From Crystallibacter degradans (GTDB lineage Bacteria > Actinomycetota > Actinomycetes > Actinomycetales > Micrococcaceae), in the NCBI RefSeq assembly GCF_012952295.1, contig NZ_JABBCH010000014.1, forward strand, positions 1 to 64,000: DNA of 64,000 bases, in the 5' to 3' direction. Below the pieces are notes generated by a model. That model was not told the origin of the DNA, did not search any database, and worked only from the letters and a program-made list of their open reading frames with translations. How positions within the stretch are numbered: position 1 is the first letter of the stretch; each line of letters begins with the position of its first letter. A program made the translations under genes and the position numbers. Of this stretch, positions 32,908-41,344 are shown piece by piece.

Positions 32908-35900
32908 GGGAGGTCCTTTTTGTTGATTGGTTCGGAGTCGAGGTCAGTAGTGGGATCGGTCTTGGGGCCGGTGGCTGACGGTGCGCCGGGGTCCAGGAGT
33001 TGCGCCAGGTGGCGCCCGGGTCTGGACTTGTCGAGCTGGTTGACCTGCATGGCGCAGGAGAAGCCGTCCGTGAGGACCACGGTCTCGGCTCCGCTGCCGC
33101 GCAGGGCCGGGGCCAGCGAGTGCTCGGCGACCTGCATGCTCACGTCGTAGTGCTCCTTCTCGAAGCCGAAGTTGCCGGCCACGCCGCAGCAGCCGGAGGC
33201 ATCGGTCACCCCGGTAATGCCGACGGCGGCCAACGCCTGGCGCTGGGTGCCGGCGCCGAAAACGGAGTATTCGTGGCAGTGCGTCTGCAGCACCACTTCC
33301 GCCGGCAGGTCACGAGCCGGTTCCGGCAGCGAACCGGCTTCGGCCAGCTCATTGACGTGCGCGGCGAAACTGCGCACCCGGGACGCCACCCGGCGGGCTT
33401 GCTCGGTGTGTACCAGTTCGGGCAGGTCCTTGTGCAGGGCCGCGGCACAGCTGGGTTCGACGACGACGATCGGGCGGTCCGTGCCGTCGTCGAGCGCTTC
33501 GGCGGCCTTGCCCAGCAGCTTCTTGGCGGTGTCCAGTTGGCCGGTGGAAATCCAGGTCAGCCCGCAGCAGGCGTCCGCCGAGCACTCGGTGCGTTCCCCG
33601 GTGCCGGTCAGCACCCGGGCCGCTGCGCCCGCAACTTCGGGGCGGAAGCCGCGGGTGAAGGTATCCACGAAGAGCACGACGCCGGAATCCGGGTCGGTGC
33701 TGTGCCGCGCCCCGCCGTCGTAATTCCACGGGGGAAGGACGCCGGCGGCGGCGACTTCACGCTGCCAGTCCAACCCGCCGGCGAACTTCGGCAGGGCTCG
33801 GCGGGTGGTGAGCCCGCCCAGGGCGGCGGCCAGTTTGCCCAGCGGCGTGGCCAGCACTGCGTTGACCAGCGGGGCGATGCGGCCGGTGATTTTGAGCCAG
33901 CGCGGCAGCCAGCCGAGCGAGAAGTGCGAGAGCGGGCGCAGCCGCCCCTTGTAGTAGTGGTCGAAAAACTCGGACTTGTAGGTGGCCATGTCCACACCGA
34001 CCGGGCAGTCGCTGGAGCAGGCCTTGCAGGACAGACACAGGTCCAGCACCTCGCGGACCTCCTTGGACTTCCAGCCTTCCTCGACGGTGCGGGCGCCGCG
34101 GACCATGTCCTGCAGCACGCGGGCGCGGCCGCGGGTGGAGTCCTTCTCGTCCCGGGTGGCGCGGTAGCTCGGGCACATGACGCCGCCGGAATCCGTGCGG
34201 CACTTGCCCACGCCGATGCAGCCCTGGACCGCGTGGACCCACGGATCCGTGCCGCTGCCGCCGGCGTCGGAGGGACTGTCGGTTTCCGCCGTGGAGCCGC
34301 CGCCGCTGCCGATCGGGCGCAGATCGAAAGTGGTACGCCACTGCCGCTGCGGCACGCCCTCGAGTGCGAGGTGCTCATCGATCGGATCCGGGTCGGTCAG
34401 CGATCCCGGGTTGAGAATGCCGGCCGGGTCCCAGATCCGGCGGTACGCGCTGAACGCGTCGAGCATCCGCGGCGAGTACATCACCGGGAGCAGCTGCGAA
34501 CGGGCGCGGCCGTCGCCGTGCTCGCCGGAGAGCGAGCCGCCGTGCAGGACCACCAGTTCGGCAGCCCTGCGCGAGAAGCGGCGGAACACCTCCCGGCCTT
34601 CCTCGGTACGCAGGTCGTAGGTGATGCGGATGTGCATGCAGCCGGCGCCGAAGTGCCCATACATCACGCCCTGCAGGCCGAACTCGGCCAGCAGTTCGCG
34701 GAAGTCCGCCAGGTAGTCGGCCAGCTTCAAGGGTGCGACGGCGGAATCTTCCCAGCCGGGCCAGGACTCGCCGCCGGTTGAGAGCCGCGAGGAGAGCCCC
34801 GCGCCGTCCTCGCGGACACGCCAGAGCGAAGCGCGGGCCGTGGTGTCGGGCACCGCGCGGCCGTCAACCAGGCGGCCGTTCTCTTTCAACCGGGCCAGCA
34901 GCCGGTCCGCCTCCGCGGCGACCTCGTCCGGATCCTCGCCGTCCAGGTCCACATACAGCCAGGCTTTGCCATCGGGCAGTCCGAGGACGGCGTCCTCGCC
35001 GCGGCGGAAGCGCATGGTGTCGACGATGGCCTCGTCAATGCCCTCCACCGCCGCGGGGGAAAATTCAAGGATGGTCTCCAGGTCGCGGGCCGCCTCGACC
35101 ACGTCGGCATAACCGAGGCAGACCAGCAGCGCACTGGCCGGCTTGGGCACAAGCTTCATCCGCGCCCCGGTCACGATCGCACAGGTGCCCTCGGAACCGA
35201 CCAGCGCGCGGGCGACGCTGAAGCCATTTTCGGGCAGCAGGTTGGCCAGATGGTAGCCGGAGACCTGACGCTGGATCCGGCCCAGTTCCGTGCGGAAGTC
35301 GGCCAGATGGGTGTGCGTGAGCTCCTGCAGTGACCCGGTGATTGCGGCCGCGCGCGCGGCGGAGGCCTTGTTCGCCGGATCCGTGGCGCGCAGCCCGGTG
35401 GCAGTGGCGGTGAGCCGGGCGCCGTCGGAAGTAACGACGTCGAGCTCCACCACGTGGTCGGAGGTCCGCCCGTAGCGTACGGAATGGTTTCCGCAGGCAT
35501 CGTTGCCCAGCGCCCCGCCCACGGTGGCGCGGGTTTTCGACGACGGGTCCGGGGCAAACGTGAATTTGCCGCCCGTGGCCTTCTCCACCTCGCGGGAGAG
35601 GACGGCGAGCACCACGCCTGGATCGACGGCGACTGTGCCCGCGGCCTCGTCGATGGTGTGGATCCGGGTCATATGGCGGGAGAAATCCAGCACCACACCG
35701 GGCCCGATGGCGTTGCCAGCCATCGAGGTTCCCCCGCCGCGCCCGATCAGCGGCGTACCGGTTTCGCGGCACGCGCCCACCACGGCGGCCACGTCGTCCG
35801 CGGTGCGCGGGAACACCACGGCCAGCGGCGGCACCCGGTAGTTGGAGGCGTCGTAGGAGTACTCGGCCAGCCGGCGCGGCGAGCTGTCCGCGGCCACGCC

Positions 35901-36005
35901 GGCTGCAGCGAGGCGCGCCAGCACCGCCGGCTGCCGGTTCAGCGCCGGGTTGCCGGGCAGGCGCGCGTCCGACTGCCCGGTTGCGGGAAGAACTGCTTCG
36001 GTCAT
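32904..36005 (-). CDS. FAD-linked / Fe-S D-2-hydroxyacid dehydrogenase (D-2-hydroxyglutarate dehydrogenase or D-lactate dehydrogenase-like, YdiJ type)
   Basis: A 1033-residue membrane-associated-type oxidoreductase with a VAO-type FAD domain (VVFPRTADDVAAVV, LIGRGGGTSMAGNA, CGNHSVRYGRTSDHV, and later GEHGDGRARSQLL). A ferredoxin-like region (CIGVGKC...CPSY and LCLSCKACSSDCPVGVDMA) and two CCG heterodisulfide-type segments (CCGLTW, CCGVAGNFGFE) follow. This order matches the YdiJ group, which oxidises D-2-hydroxyglutarate or D-lactate and feeds electrons to the respiratory chain. The ATG at 36005 (MTEAVLP) lies 8 bases after the aminotransferase stop; an upstream ATG at 36047 would overlap that gene. 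Its role beside a D-2-hydroxyacid dehydrogenase gene suggests removal of a hydroxyacid by-product. Confidence 0.87.
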   Translation of the reverse strand: MTEAVLPATGQSDARLPGNPALNRQPAVLARLAAAGVAADSSPRRLAEYSYDASNYRVPPLAVVFPRTADDVAAVVGACRETGTPLIGRGGGTSMAGNAIGPGVVLDFSRHMTRIHTIDEAAGTVAVDPGVVLAVLSREVEKATGGKFTFAPDPSSKTRATVGGALGNDACGNHSVRYGRTSDHVVELDVVTSDGARLTATATGLRATDPANKASAARAAAITGSLQELTHTHLADFRTELGRIQRQVSGYHLANLLPENGFSVARALVGSEGTCAIVTGARMKLVPKPASALLVCLGYADVVEAARDLETILEFSPAAVEGIDEAIVDTMRFRRGEDAVLGLPDGKAWLYVDLDGEDPDEVAAEADRLLARLKENGRLVDGRAVPDTTARASLWRVREDGAGLSSRLSTGGESWPGWEDSAVAPLKLADYLADFRELLAEFGLQGVMYGHFGAGCMHIRITYDLRTEEGREVFRRFSRRAAELVVLHGGSLSGEHGDGRARSQLLPVMYSPRMLDAFSAYRRIWDPAGILNPGSLTDPDPIDEHLALEGVPQRQWRTTFDLRPIGSGGGSTAETDSPSDAGGSGTDPWVHAVQGCIGVGKCRTDSGGVMCPSYRATRDEKDSTRGRARVLQDMVRGARTVEEGWKSKEVREVLDLCLSCKACSSDCPVGVDMATYKSEFFDHYYKGRLRPLSHFSLGWLPRWLKITGRIAPLVNAVLATPLGKLAAALGGLTTRRALPKFAGGLDWQREVAAAGVLPPWNYDGGARHSTDPDSGVVLFVDTFTRGFRPEVAGAAARVLTGTGERTECSADACCGLTWISTGQLDTAKKLLGKAAEALDDGTDRPIVVVEPSCAAALHKDLPELVHTEQARRVASRVRSFAAHVNELAEAGSLPEPARDLPAEVVLQTHCHEYSVFGAGTQRQALAAVGITGVTDASGCCGVAGNFGFEKEHYDVSMQVAEHSLAPALRGSGAETVVLTDGFSCAMQVNQLDKSRPGRHLAQLLDPGAPSATGPKTDPTTDLDSEPINKKDLP

Positions 36006-36012
36006 CGGGGGA

Positions 36013-37296
36013 TCAGGCTCCGGTTCCTGCTCCGGCGGGAACGACACCGACGACGGCGCCGACGGCGGCCTCGAAACGCTCCAGGCCGGTGCTGATTTCG
36101 TCGGCGGTGACCACCAGGGCGGGAATCAGCCGGACCACGTTGCCGGCTGGGCCGCAGGTCAGGGACAGCAGGCCCTGCGCGGTGGTGGCCTGCTGGACCG
36201 CGGCGGCAGTCTTGGCGTCCGGGTTGCCGTCTTCGGCGGTGAACTCGATGCCCTGCATCAGGCCCAGGCCGCGGACGTTGCCGATCACCGGGAAGCGGTT
36301 CTGGATCTCCTTCAGGCCGGTCTGCAGCTGCTCGCCGCGGATGCGGGAGTTCTCCACCAGGCCCTCTTCTTCGACCACTTCAAGCGTTGCCACGCCGGCC
36401 GCGGCGGAAACGGCATTGCCGCCGTAAGTGCCGCCCTGCGAGCCGGGCCACGCCTTGGACATGGTCTCGGTGGACGCGGCGATGGCGGAGATCGGGAAGC
36501 CCGAGGCGATGCCCTTGGCGGTGATGAGGATGTCCGGGGTGGCGGTGGAGTACTGGTGGCCCCAGAACTTGCCCATCCGGCCCACTCCGGCCTGCACCTC
36601 GTCGAAGATCAGCTGGATGCCGTGCCGGTCGGCGCGCTCGCGCAGGCCCTCCATGAAGGCCGGGGGAGTGGGCAGGTAGCCGCCGTCGCCCAGTGCCGGT
36701 TCGATCAGGAACGCGGCCGTGTCATTGGGAGCGGTGCGGGTCTGCAGCAGGTAGTCCAGTTCCTGCAGTGCGAAGGCGACGGCGGTGGCTTCGTCCCAGC
36801 CGTAGCGGTAGGCATAGGGGAAGGCGGACATGTGGACGCCGGCCATCAGCGGCGCGAAGCCGGCGGAGAACTTGGTGCCGGCCGTGGTCAGCGAGGCGGC
36901 GGCAACGGTGCGGCCGTGGAAGCCGCCCTGGAAGACCACGATGTTGGGCCGGCCGGTGGCCATGCGGGCCAGCCGGATGGCGGCCTCGACCGCCTCGGAG
37001 CCGGAGTTGGCGTAGAACACAGAGTCCAGCCCCGCGGGGAGGACTTCCCCGAGCTTCTCGGTCAGCGCCAGCAGCGGCTTGTGCATCACGGTGGTGTACT
37101 GGGCGTGGATGATCTTGCCCACCTGTTCACGCGCGGCTTCCACAACCTTCGGGTGGCAGTGGCCTGTGCTGGTCACGCCGATGCCGGTAGTGAAATCCAG
37201 ATAGTCCTTGCCGTCGGTGGCATGGATCCACGAACCGAGGGCGTGGTCGACGACGATGGGCGTTGCTTGCTTGAGCGCGGGGCTAAGAGAGGTCAT
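36013..37296 (-). CDS. Class III aminotransferase (GabT/DoeD-like)
   Basis: A 427-residue fold-type I omega-aminotransferase. It shows FTTGIGVTSTGHCHPKVVEAAREQ, ANSGSEAVEAAIRLAR (phosphate cup), FQGGFHGRT, LIFDEVQAGVGRMGKFWGHQ (Asp to the PLP nitrogen) and the PLP lysine in LITAKGIASGFP. Such enzymes transaminate GABA, 2,4-diaminobutyrate or ornithine at the terminal amine and release a semialdehyde, which the aldehyde dehydrogenase two genes on could oxidise. The ATG at 37296 (MTSLSPAL) is preferred to one 21 bases upstream. It is the first gene of the minus-strand unit and diverges from the D-2-hydroxyacid dehydrogenase across the ATTGTCAACAAT site. Confidence 0.88.
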   Translation of the reverse strand: MTSLSPALKQATPIVVDHALGSWIHATDGKDYLDFTTGIGVTSTGHCHPKVVEAAREQVGKIIHAQYTTVMHKPLLALTEKLGEVLPAGLDSVFYANSGSEAVEAAIRLARMATGRPNIVVFQGGFHGRTVAAASLTTAGTKFSAGFAPLMAGVHMSAFPYAYRYGWDEATAVAFALQELDYLLQTRTAPNDTAAFLIEPALGDGGYLPTPPAFMEGLRERADRHGIQLIFDEVQAGVGRMGKFWGHQYSTATPDILITAKGIASGFPISAIAASTETMSKAWPGSQGGTYGGNAVSAAAGVATLEVVEEEGLVENSRIRGEQLQTGLKEIQNRFPVIGNVRGLGLMQGIEFTAEDGNPDAKTAAAVQQATTAQGLLSLTCGPAGNVVRLIPALVVTADEISTGLERFEAAVGAVVGVVPAGAGTGA

Positions 37297-37325
37297 GCCA
37301 CCTATGGTGCAGGTCACACCTGTTT

Positions 37326-37337
37326 ATTGTCAACAAT
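37326..37337. promoter_or_regulatory. Palindromic operator ATTGTCAACAAT, copy 2
   Basis: The 12-bp site lies in the 65-base gap between the class III aminotransferase and the divergent D-2-hydroxyacid dehydrogenase. On the minus strand it contains TTGACA. On the plus strand TTGTCA (37328-37333) and TAGCGT (37350-37355) with 16-base spacing could form a promoter whose transcript begins near the GTG at 37362. The same site occurs at 31298, and a near copy at 23282. Confidence 0.65.
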
Positions 37338-37361
37338 CCTCTTATCGCGTAGCGTGGAGGC

Positions 37362-38354
37362 GTGACTAATCGTGATTCCAGCTCCCGTCCCCGCGTTGTC
37401 ATTCTCGCTGCGGAGGGCCAGCCCAGCCCCTACAATCTCGACGAGATCAAGGCGCGTGCCGACGTCGTTATCACCGATGCCGCCGGTCTAGCGGAGGCCG
37501 CCCGCGGGGCCGACGTATTGTTCCTCTGGGACTTTTTCTCCTCGGCGCTGGGTGAGGCGTGGCCGAATGCGGACGCGCTGAAGTGGGTGCACGTGGCGGC
37601 GGCCGGGGTGGACGCCATGATGTTCGACGAGCTGCGGGCCTCCGAGGTGCTGGTCACCAACGCCCACGGCACGTTCGACAGGCCCATTGCCGAGTTCGCG
37701 CTGGCCTCCATCCTCGCCCACGACAAGCAGCTGCACCTGAGCAAGCGCCTGCAGCAACAGTCCGTCTGGCAGCATCGCGAGCTCACCCCGACCGGCGGTT
37801 CGTGTGCGCTGGTAGTGGGCACCGGCGGGATCGGTCGCGCCACCGCCCAGCTGCTGCGCGCCGTCGGGCTCGAGGTTCGCGGCGTCGGCCGGACCGCAAG
37901 GGATAACGACGGCGACTTCGGCACCGTGGTGCCCAGCGCGGACCTGGCCGAGCATGTCGGCTGGGCGGACCACGTGGTGCTGATCGCGCCGCTGACCGAG
38001 CAGACCCGCCACATGATGAACGCCGAAGTCCTGGCGGCCATGAAGCCCAGCGCGCATCTGGTCAACGTCGGCCGTGGCGCGCTGGTGGACGAGGCTGCAC
38101 TGGTCGAGGCGTTGCGCCACGGACAGATCGCTGCCGCATCGCTGGATGTCTTCGAGGAAGAGCCGCTGCCGGCAGAGCACCCGTTCTGGGAGATGGAAAA
38201 CGTACACATCTCGGCGCACATGTGCGGGGACGTGATCGGCTGGCGCGAGGCCCTGGCCGACCAGTTCCTGCAGAACCTGGCCCGCTGGACCGCCGGAGAC
38301 CCCCTGGCCAACCTGGTGGACAAGGATCGCGGCTACGTCAGCTCGGGCCACTGA
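37362..38354 (+). CDS. D-2-hydroxyacid dehydrogenase (NAD-dependent)
   Basis: A 330-residue enzyme of the D-isomer-specific 2-hydroxyacid dehydrogenase family. It has the Rossmann motif VVGTGGIGRATAQLL, NVGRGALVDEAALVEAL (substrate Arg), LDVFEEEPLPAEHPFW (catalytic Glu) and NVHISAH (catalytic His). It interconverts a 2-oxoacid and a D-2-hydroxyacid. GGAGG is only 1 base before the GTG at 37362, and a possible promoter lies right upstream, so the mRNA may be leaderless. It is divergent from the catabolic operon and shares its operator, so it belongs to the same pathway; the FAD/Fe-S enzyme might act on its product. A terminator follows. Confidence 0.88.
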   Translation: MTNRDSSSRPRVVILAAEGQPSPYNLDEIKARADVVITDAAGLAEAARGADVLFLWDFFSSALGEAWPNADALKWVHVAAAGVDAMMFDELRASEVLVTNAHGTFDRPIAEFALASILAHDKQLHLSKRLQQQSVWQHRELTPTGGSCALVVGTGGIGRATAQLLRAVGLEVRGVGRTARDNDGDFGTVVPSADLAEHVGWADHVVLIAPLTEQTRHMMNAEVLAAMKPSAHLVNVGRGALVDEAALVEALRHGQIAAASLDVFEEEPLPAEHPFWEMENVHISAHMCGDVIGWREALADQFLQNLARWTAGDPLANLVDKDRGYVSSGH

Positions 38355-38364
38355 CATTGGCATG

Positions 38365-38404
38365 CCGGTGCGGACGGCGGGTATGTTCCTGCCGTCCGCA
38401 CCGG
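38365..38404. terminator. Terminator after the D-2-hydroxyacid dehydrogenase
   Basis: Perfect 14-bp stem CCGGTGCGGACGGC (38365-38378) and GCCGTCCGCACCGG (38391-38404) with a 12-base loop, between converging genes. Confidence 0.8.
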
Positions 38405-38431
38405 TTACCGTGACCGAGTTGTCTGCAGGCC

Positions 38432-39304
38432 TCAGCGAAGCCGGCCGTTGTCATCGCCGTCGGTCTCGATCTGCTCCTTGCGGACTTCCTCGCTGACCGT
38501 TTCCTGATCCGTGACCGTCTCCTTGTCGAGGCGGACCCGCTCCACGGGCACGGTTTCCTTTTCGACCACGGGACGTTCCTCGCGCAGGACTACCTCGTGC
38601 TCTTCTTCGCTGAGGTCCGGCCCGTCCAGAGCATCGCCGGCGTTCGCGTCCGTGATGGGCTCGCGCTCCACCCGGACTTCTTCCCTGCTGACCGGCACGG
38701 TTTGCGTCACGTTCTCGGTGACGATGTACTTGCGCAGCCGCGCACGTCCGGTCTCACGGCTTTCGGTGCCGACGTGGAGCTGCTCTTCGGAACGAGTCAT
38801 GGCGTCGTCGGTGGTCGGACCCGACGTGTCATGCCCGACCGCGCCGCGCGAGCCCGCTGCGTCGTCGTAATCTCCTGTTCCCACAGGCCGCGTGCCGGCA
38901 TCGGTTCCGGTAGTGCCGGTATGGCTATCGGTGCCCACGCCCGTGCCCACGCCCGCGGTGCCGGTGGTGCCGGTGTAGGCGCCGTTTGCCCCGAGGCCGT
39001 AGTGCTCGAAGAGGCGGTCCTCATCCGTTTCACTCAGATGCCCGTCCGGATCTACGCGCGGGGCGTCCTTGACCTGGTCCTTGGTGTATGGGACACGGAT
39101 GTCGTCGCCGTCCACTGTGGCTTCGGCCAGGGGGACGAAGGACTCCGATGTGCCGAACAGTCCCGTTTTCACAGTCGCCCAGCTCGGATCTTCGGTCCTG
39201 TCATCCAGGTACAGCTGCCCGATGGAACCGATCTTGTTCCCCGCGGAATCAAGCACGTTGGATCCGTTGCCGGCCAGTCGGTCAATGTTTTCTTTGGTGA
39301 TCAT
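38432..39304 (-). CDS. PRC-barrel and DUF2382 domain stress protein
   Basis: A 290-residue soluble protein. Residues 1 to about 100 are a PRC-barrel (NVLDSAGNKIGSIGQLYLDD, TVKTGLFGTSESFVPLAEA). A Gly/Thr-rich linker follows (about 105-170). The C-terminal DUF2382 domain begins SEEQLHVGTESRETGRARLRKYIVTENV and ends in a Glu/Lys/Val-rich region with alternating charge. Proteins of this pair of domains are common in desiccation- and radiation-tolerant bacteria and are linked to general stress; the molecular role is not known. It is followed upstream by the DUF3618, holin and coiled genes in the same direction, 74 bases apart. Confidence 0.9.
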   Translation of the reverse strand: MITKENIDRLAGNGSNVLDSAGNKIGSIGQLYLDDRTEDPSWATVKTGLFGTSESFVPLAEATVDGDDIRVPYTKDQVKDAPRVDPDGHLSETDEDRLFEHYGLGANGAYTGTTGTAGVGTGVGTDSHTGTTGTDAGTRPVGTGDYDDAAGSRGAVGHDTSGPTTDDAMTRSEEQLHVGTESRETGRARLRKYIVTENVTQTVPVSREEVRVEREPITDANAGDALDGPDLSEEEHEVVLREERPVVEKETVPVERVRLDKETVTDQETVSEEVRKEQIETDGDDNGRLR

Positions 39305-39378
39305 GTCATTCCTTTGTTTCCGCCGGGCGCAGCTGTCCTGAGCCCGGATCTATGGGCGGTTTGTTGGGAGATGCCTGC

Positions 39379-40035
39379 TTAGAACCCGGTTGGACGGCTG
39401 GCGTCCGCGGTGGTCGCGGAGCCTGAATGGGTGTCCTTGACGTTGGACTTGGCGTCCTGGGCACGCTCCTTAACATCCGAGGCGGCGCCCGCGCTCTCTT
39501 CCTTCACCCGGCCGGCAGCATCCTGCGCCGAGCTCTTGACCGACTCCATGGCTTCCTGGGCCGGGCCTTTCATGTCCTGGGCTACCTGCTTGGCAGCATC
39601 GGTGAGCTCGGTTTTCAACGGTTCCGCCTTTTCCTTCAGGGCAGTTGCTGCTTGCTGCTCCTTCTGGCTGGCGGGTATCAGGGAGGAGATCAGCATGCCG
39701 GCACCGAAGGCGATGAGCCCGGCTGCCATGGGGTTGCCCCGAGTCTTTTCGGCGAGCTGATGCGGAGCGTTCTGGACCGTTTCGCCGGCATGCTGGGCAG
39801 TATGGGAAACAGATTCTCCGGCCTGGTGCATCCCGGATTTTGCCGAGCCGGTGGTGTTGTCGGCCGCGCCCATGATGCTGGTTTTGACCTGGTTCATCTT
39901 GTCCCGGACTTTCTGGCCTTGCCGGTGCGCGATGCTGGAAGGGGTGACCTTCTCCGCCAGCGCATCGACGTCGGAACCTAGTTCTGCACGGGTCCGTTCA
40001 ATATCTTCGCGGATTTCTTCCGGTGACTGGCTCAT
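39379..40035 (-). CDS. DUF3618 domain membrane protein with amphipathic C-terminus
   Basis: A 218-residue protein. The N-terminal EEIREDIERTRAELGSDVDALAEKVTPSSIAHRQGQKVRDKM is the DUF3618 signature. A single membrane helix (GLIAFGAGMLISSLIPA, near residues 107-123) follows. The C-terminal 90 residues are Ala/Lys/Glu-rich and predicted amphipathic helix, similar in composition to LEA/apolipoprotein-like stress proteins. It overlaps the Holin-X gene by 4 bases (ATGA). The two usually occur together in actinobacteria and are thought to act at the cell envelope. Precise function is unknown. Confidence 0.88.
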   Translation of the reverse strand: MSQSPEEIREDIERTRAELGSDVDALAEKVTPSSIAHRQGQKVRDKMNQVKTSIMGAADNTTGSAKSGMHQAGESVSHTAQHAGETVQNAPHQLAEKTRGNPMAAGLIAFGAGMLISSLIPASQKEQQAATALKEKAEPLKTELTDAAKQVAQDMKGPAQEAMESVKSSAQDAAGRVKEESAGAASDVKERAQDAKSNVKDTHSGSATTADASRPTGF

Positions 40036-40481
40036 GGGGTCTCCTCACCTGGTTTCAACGTCGGGGGAATTTCCTTGATGGTTTCAGCGGTCTGCGGCAT
40101 GCCGCGGACGGTCTTCATTTCCTTCTTGCCCTTGGCTGCGAGAACGGCGGCAATAATCGCCCAGATCACCGCAACGATCACGGCCGACCATGCCATGCCG
40201 ATCCAGAGGGTCAGGGCAAGCATCAACGCGATGGAGAGGAAGACCAGGACAAAGTGTCCGGCCACGCCCGCACCGGCGAGCATGCCTGCGCCCTTGCCTG
40301 CCTTGGTTCCTGATTCCTTAAGTTCGGCTTTGGCCAGCTCGACTTCCTGGCGCATGAGCGTTGAAACATCGCGGCTGACTTCGCTCAGGATGTCGCCCAA
40401 GGACGAGTTCTGTGCCCTCACCTCCGCTTCGGTCGGTGGAATCTCGTAGGCGTGGGAGCCAGTTGAGTTCGGTTGTGTCAT
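40032..40481 (-). CDS. Actinobacterial Holin-X family (phage holin superfamily 3_6) membrane protein
   Basis: A 149-residue protein with the helical segment LGDILSEVSRDVSTLMRQEVELAKAEL, followed by two membrane helices (AGVAGHFVLVFLSIALMLALTLWIGMA and AVIVAVIWAIIAAVLAA, near residues 70-120). This is the layout of the putative actinobacterial Holin-X family. Despite the name the gene is chromosomal and part of a stress operon rather than a prophage. It overlaps both neighbours (ATGA downstream, a one-base TAATG upstream), so the three genes are translationally coupled. No lytic function is implied. Confidence 0.88.
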   Translation of the reverse strand: MTQPNSTGSHAYEIPPTEAEVRAQNSSLGDILSEVSRDVSTLMRQEVELAKAELKESGTKAGKGAGMLAGAGVAGHFVLVFLSIALMLALTLWIGMAWSAVIVAVIWAIIAAVLAAKGKKEMKTVRGMPQTAETIKEIPPTLKPGEETP

Positions 40482-41251
40482 TAGAGCGCACGCCTCCGTT
40501 CAGGATCGGTGCTTACCGGCGGAGTCCCGGGAGGAAGGGTGGGCTCCGTCGCCCAGGGGTCGCTGAAAGGATCTCCCGTAACCTGTGACGAAGTGCCGGT
40601 GGTGCCGACAGTGGGCTCGGCCGCCGGTGGGGCGGGCGTGATCCTTGGGCTCGCTGCGGGGTTCCCTGCTTGCGGACTGGACTGCGGGTCCGGATGTGCC
40701 CCGCTGATGCCACGGGTCAGCCGGCCTGCCAACAGGCCTGCCCCAGCGGCAATCGCCAGAAAGGCGCCGGGCCGCTTGCGGGCAAAACCTGTGACTTCCT
40801 GAAGCAGCGACCCCGGGTCGCGCGCTTCGAACCAGCCCGCCACGTCGCCGGTCCTCCGGGCCGCCTGGTCAACCAGATTGGACGCAGCACCGGAATTCTC
40901 CGATGCCTGCGACATCGAGCGGAGCTCTTCGCTCAGCGACCGCAGTCCTTCGGCGACCCTCTGCTGCTGGGTGCCGGCCTGGTCCTTCAGGTTTGAACCC
41001 AGTTCGCTGACCAGGTTCTTGGCATGGGTGCCGGCCTCCTGGGCCACGGCCTTGGTCTCTTCAACCGCGGTGCCCGCAACCTGTTTACCGGCGCTGGCCC
41101 CCTCTTTGGCGACGTTCTTCGCTTCGTCTTTGGCCGCCGTCGTTGTGGATGAGCTGCCGGTTGACGTGTAGCCAGTGGCGGTTTGGCTGTTCTGAATCGT
41201 GAGATTCTCCGTGCCGGGCGCCGCCGGTTCCTGCCAGTTCTGCGTTGTCAT
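40481..41251 (-). CDS. Amphipathic coiled protein with one membrane helix, stress-associated
   Basis: A 256-residue protein. Residues about 40-130 are Ala/Glu/Lys/Gln-rich amphipathic helix (VAKEGASAGKQVAGTAVEETKAVAQEAGTH, SLSEELRSMSQASE). A short hydrophobic stretch (PGAFLAIAAGAGLLAGRL, about 163-180) and a Pro/Ser/Thr-rich tail follow. No enzyme motif is seen. It is the first gene of the DUF3618/Holin-X/DUF2382 operon. The palindrome CTAAGCATGCTTAG lies about 95 bases upstream of its start. A role in envelope or desiccation stress is inferred from composition and company. Confidence 0.8.
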   Translation of the reverse strand: MTTQNWQEPAAPGTENLTIQNSQTATGYTSTGSSSTTTAAKDEAKNVAKEGASAGKQVAGTAVEETKAVAQEAGTHAKNLVSELGSNLKDQAGTQQQRVAEGLRSLSEELRSMSQASENSGAASNLVDQAARRTGDVAGWFEARDPGSLLQEVTGFARKRPGAFLAIAAGAGLLAGRLTRGISGAHPDPQSSPQAGNPAASPRITPAPPAAEPTVGTTGTSSQVTGDPFSDPWATEPTLPPGTPPVSTDPERRRAL

Positions 41252-41344
41252 AGTTGTTACTCCAATGCTTGATGAACTAGTTGCCGTCAGTCCCGCTGAG
41301 GACTCATGCCGTGCCAGTCCTCCTGCTTACGGTGTAAGTTCATG

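Noticed and set aside
33000-34781. 593-codon plus-strand frame across the FAD/Fe-S dehydrogenase
   Set aside because: The minus frame has FAD and cysteine cluster motifs; the plus frame is an Ala/Gly/Arg-rich shadow.
40032-40481. Prophage holin
   Set aside because: It matches the chromosomal Actinobacterial Holin-X family and lies in a stress operon; no phage structural, lysis or integrase genes are near.
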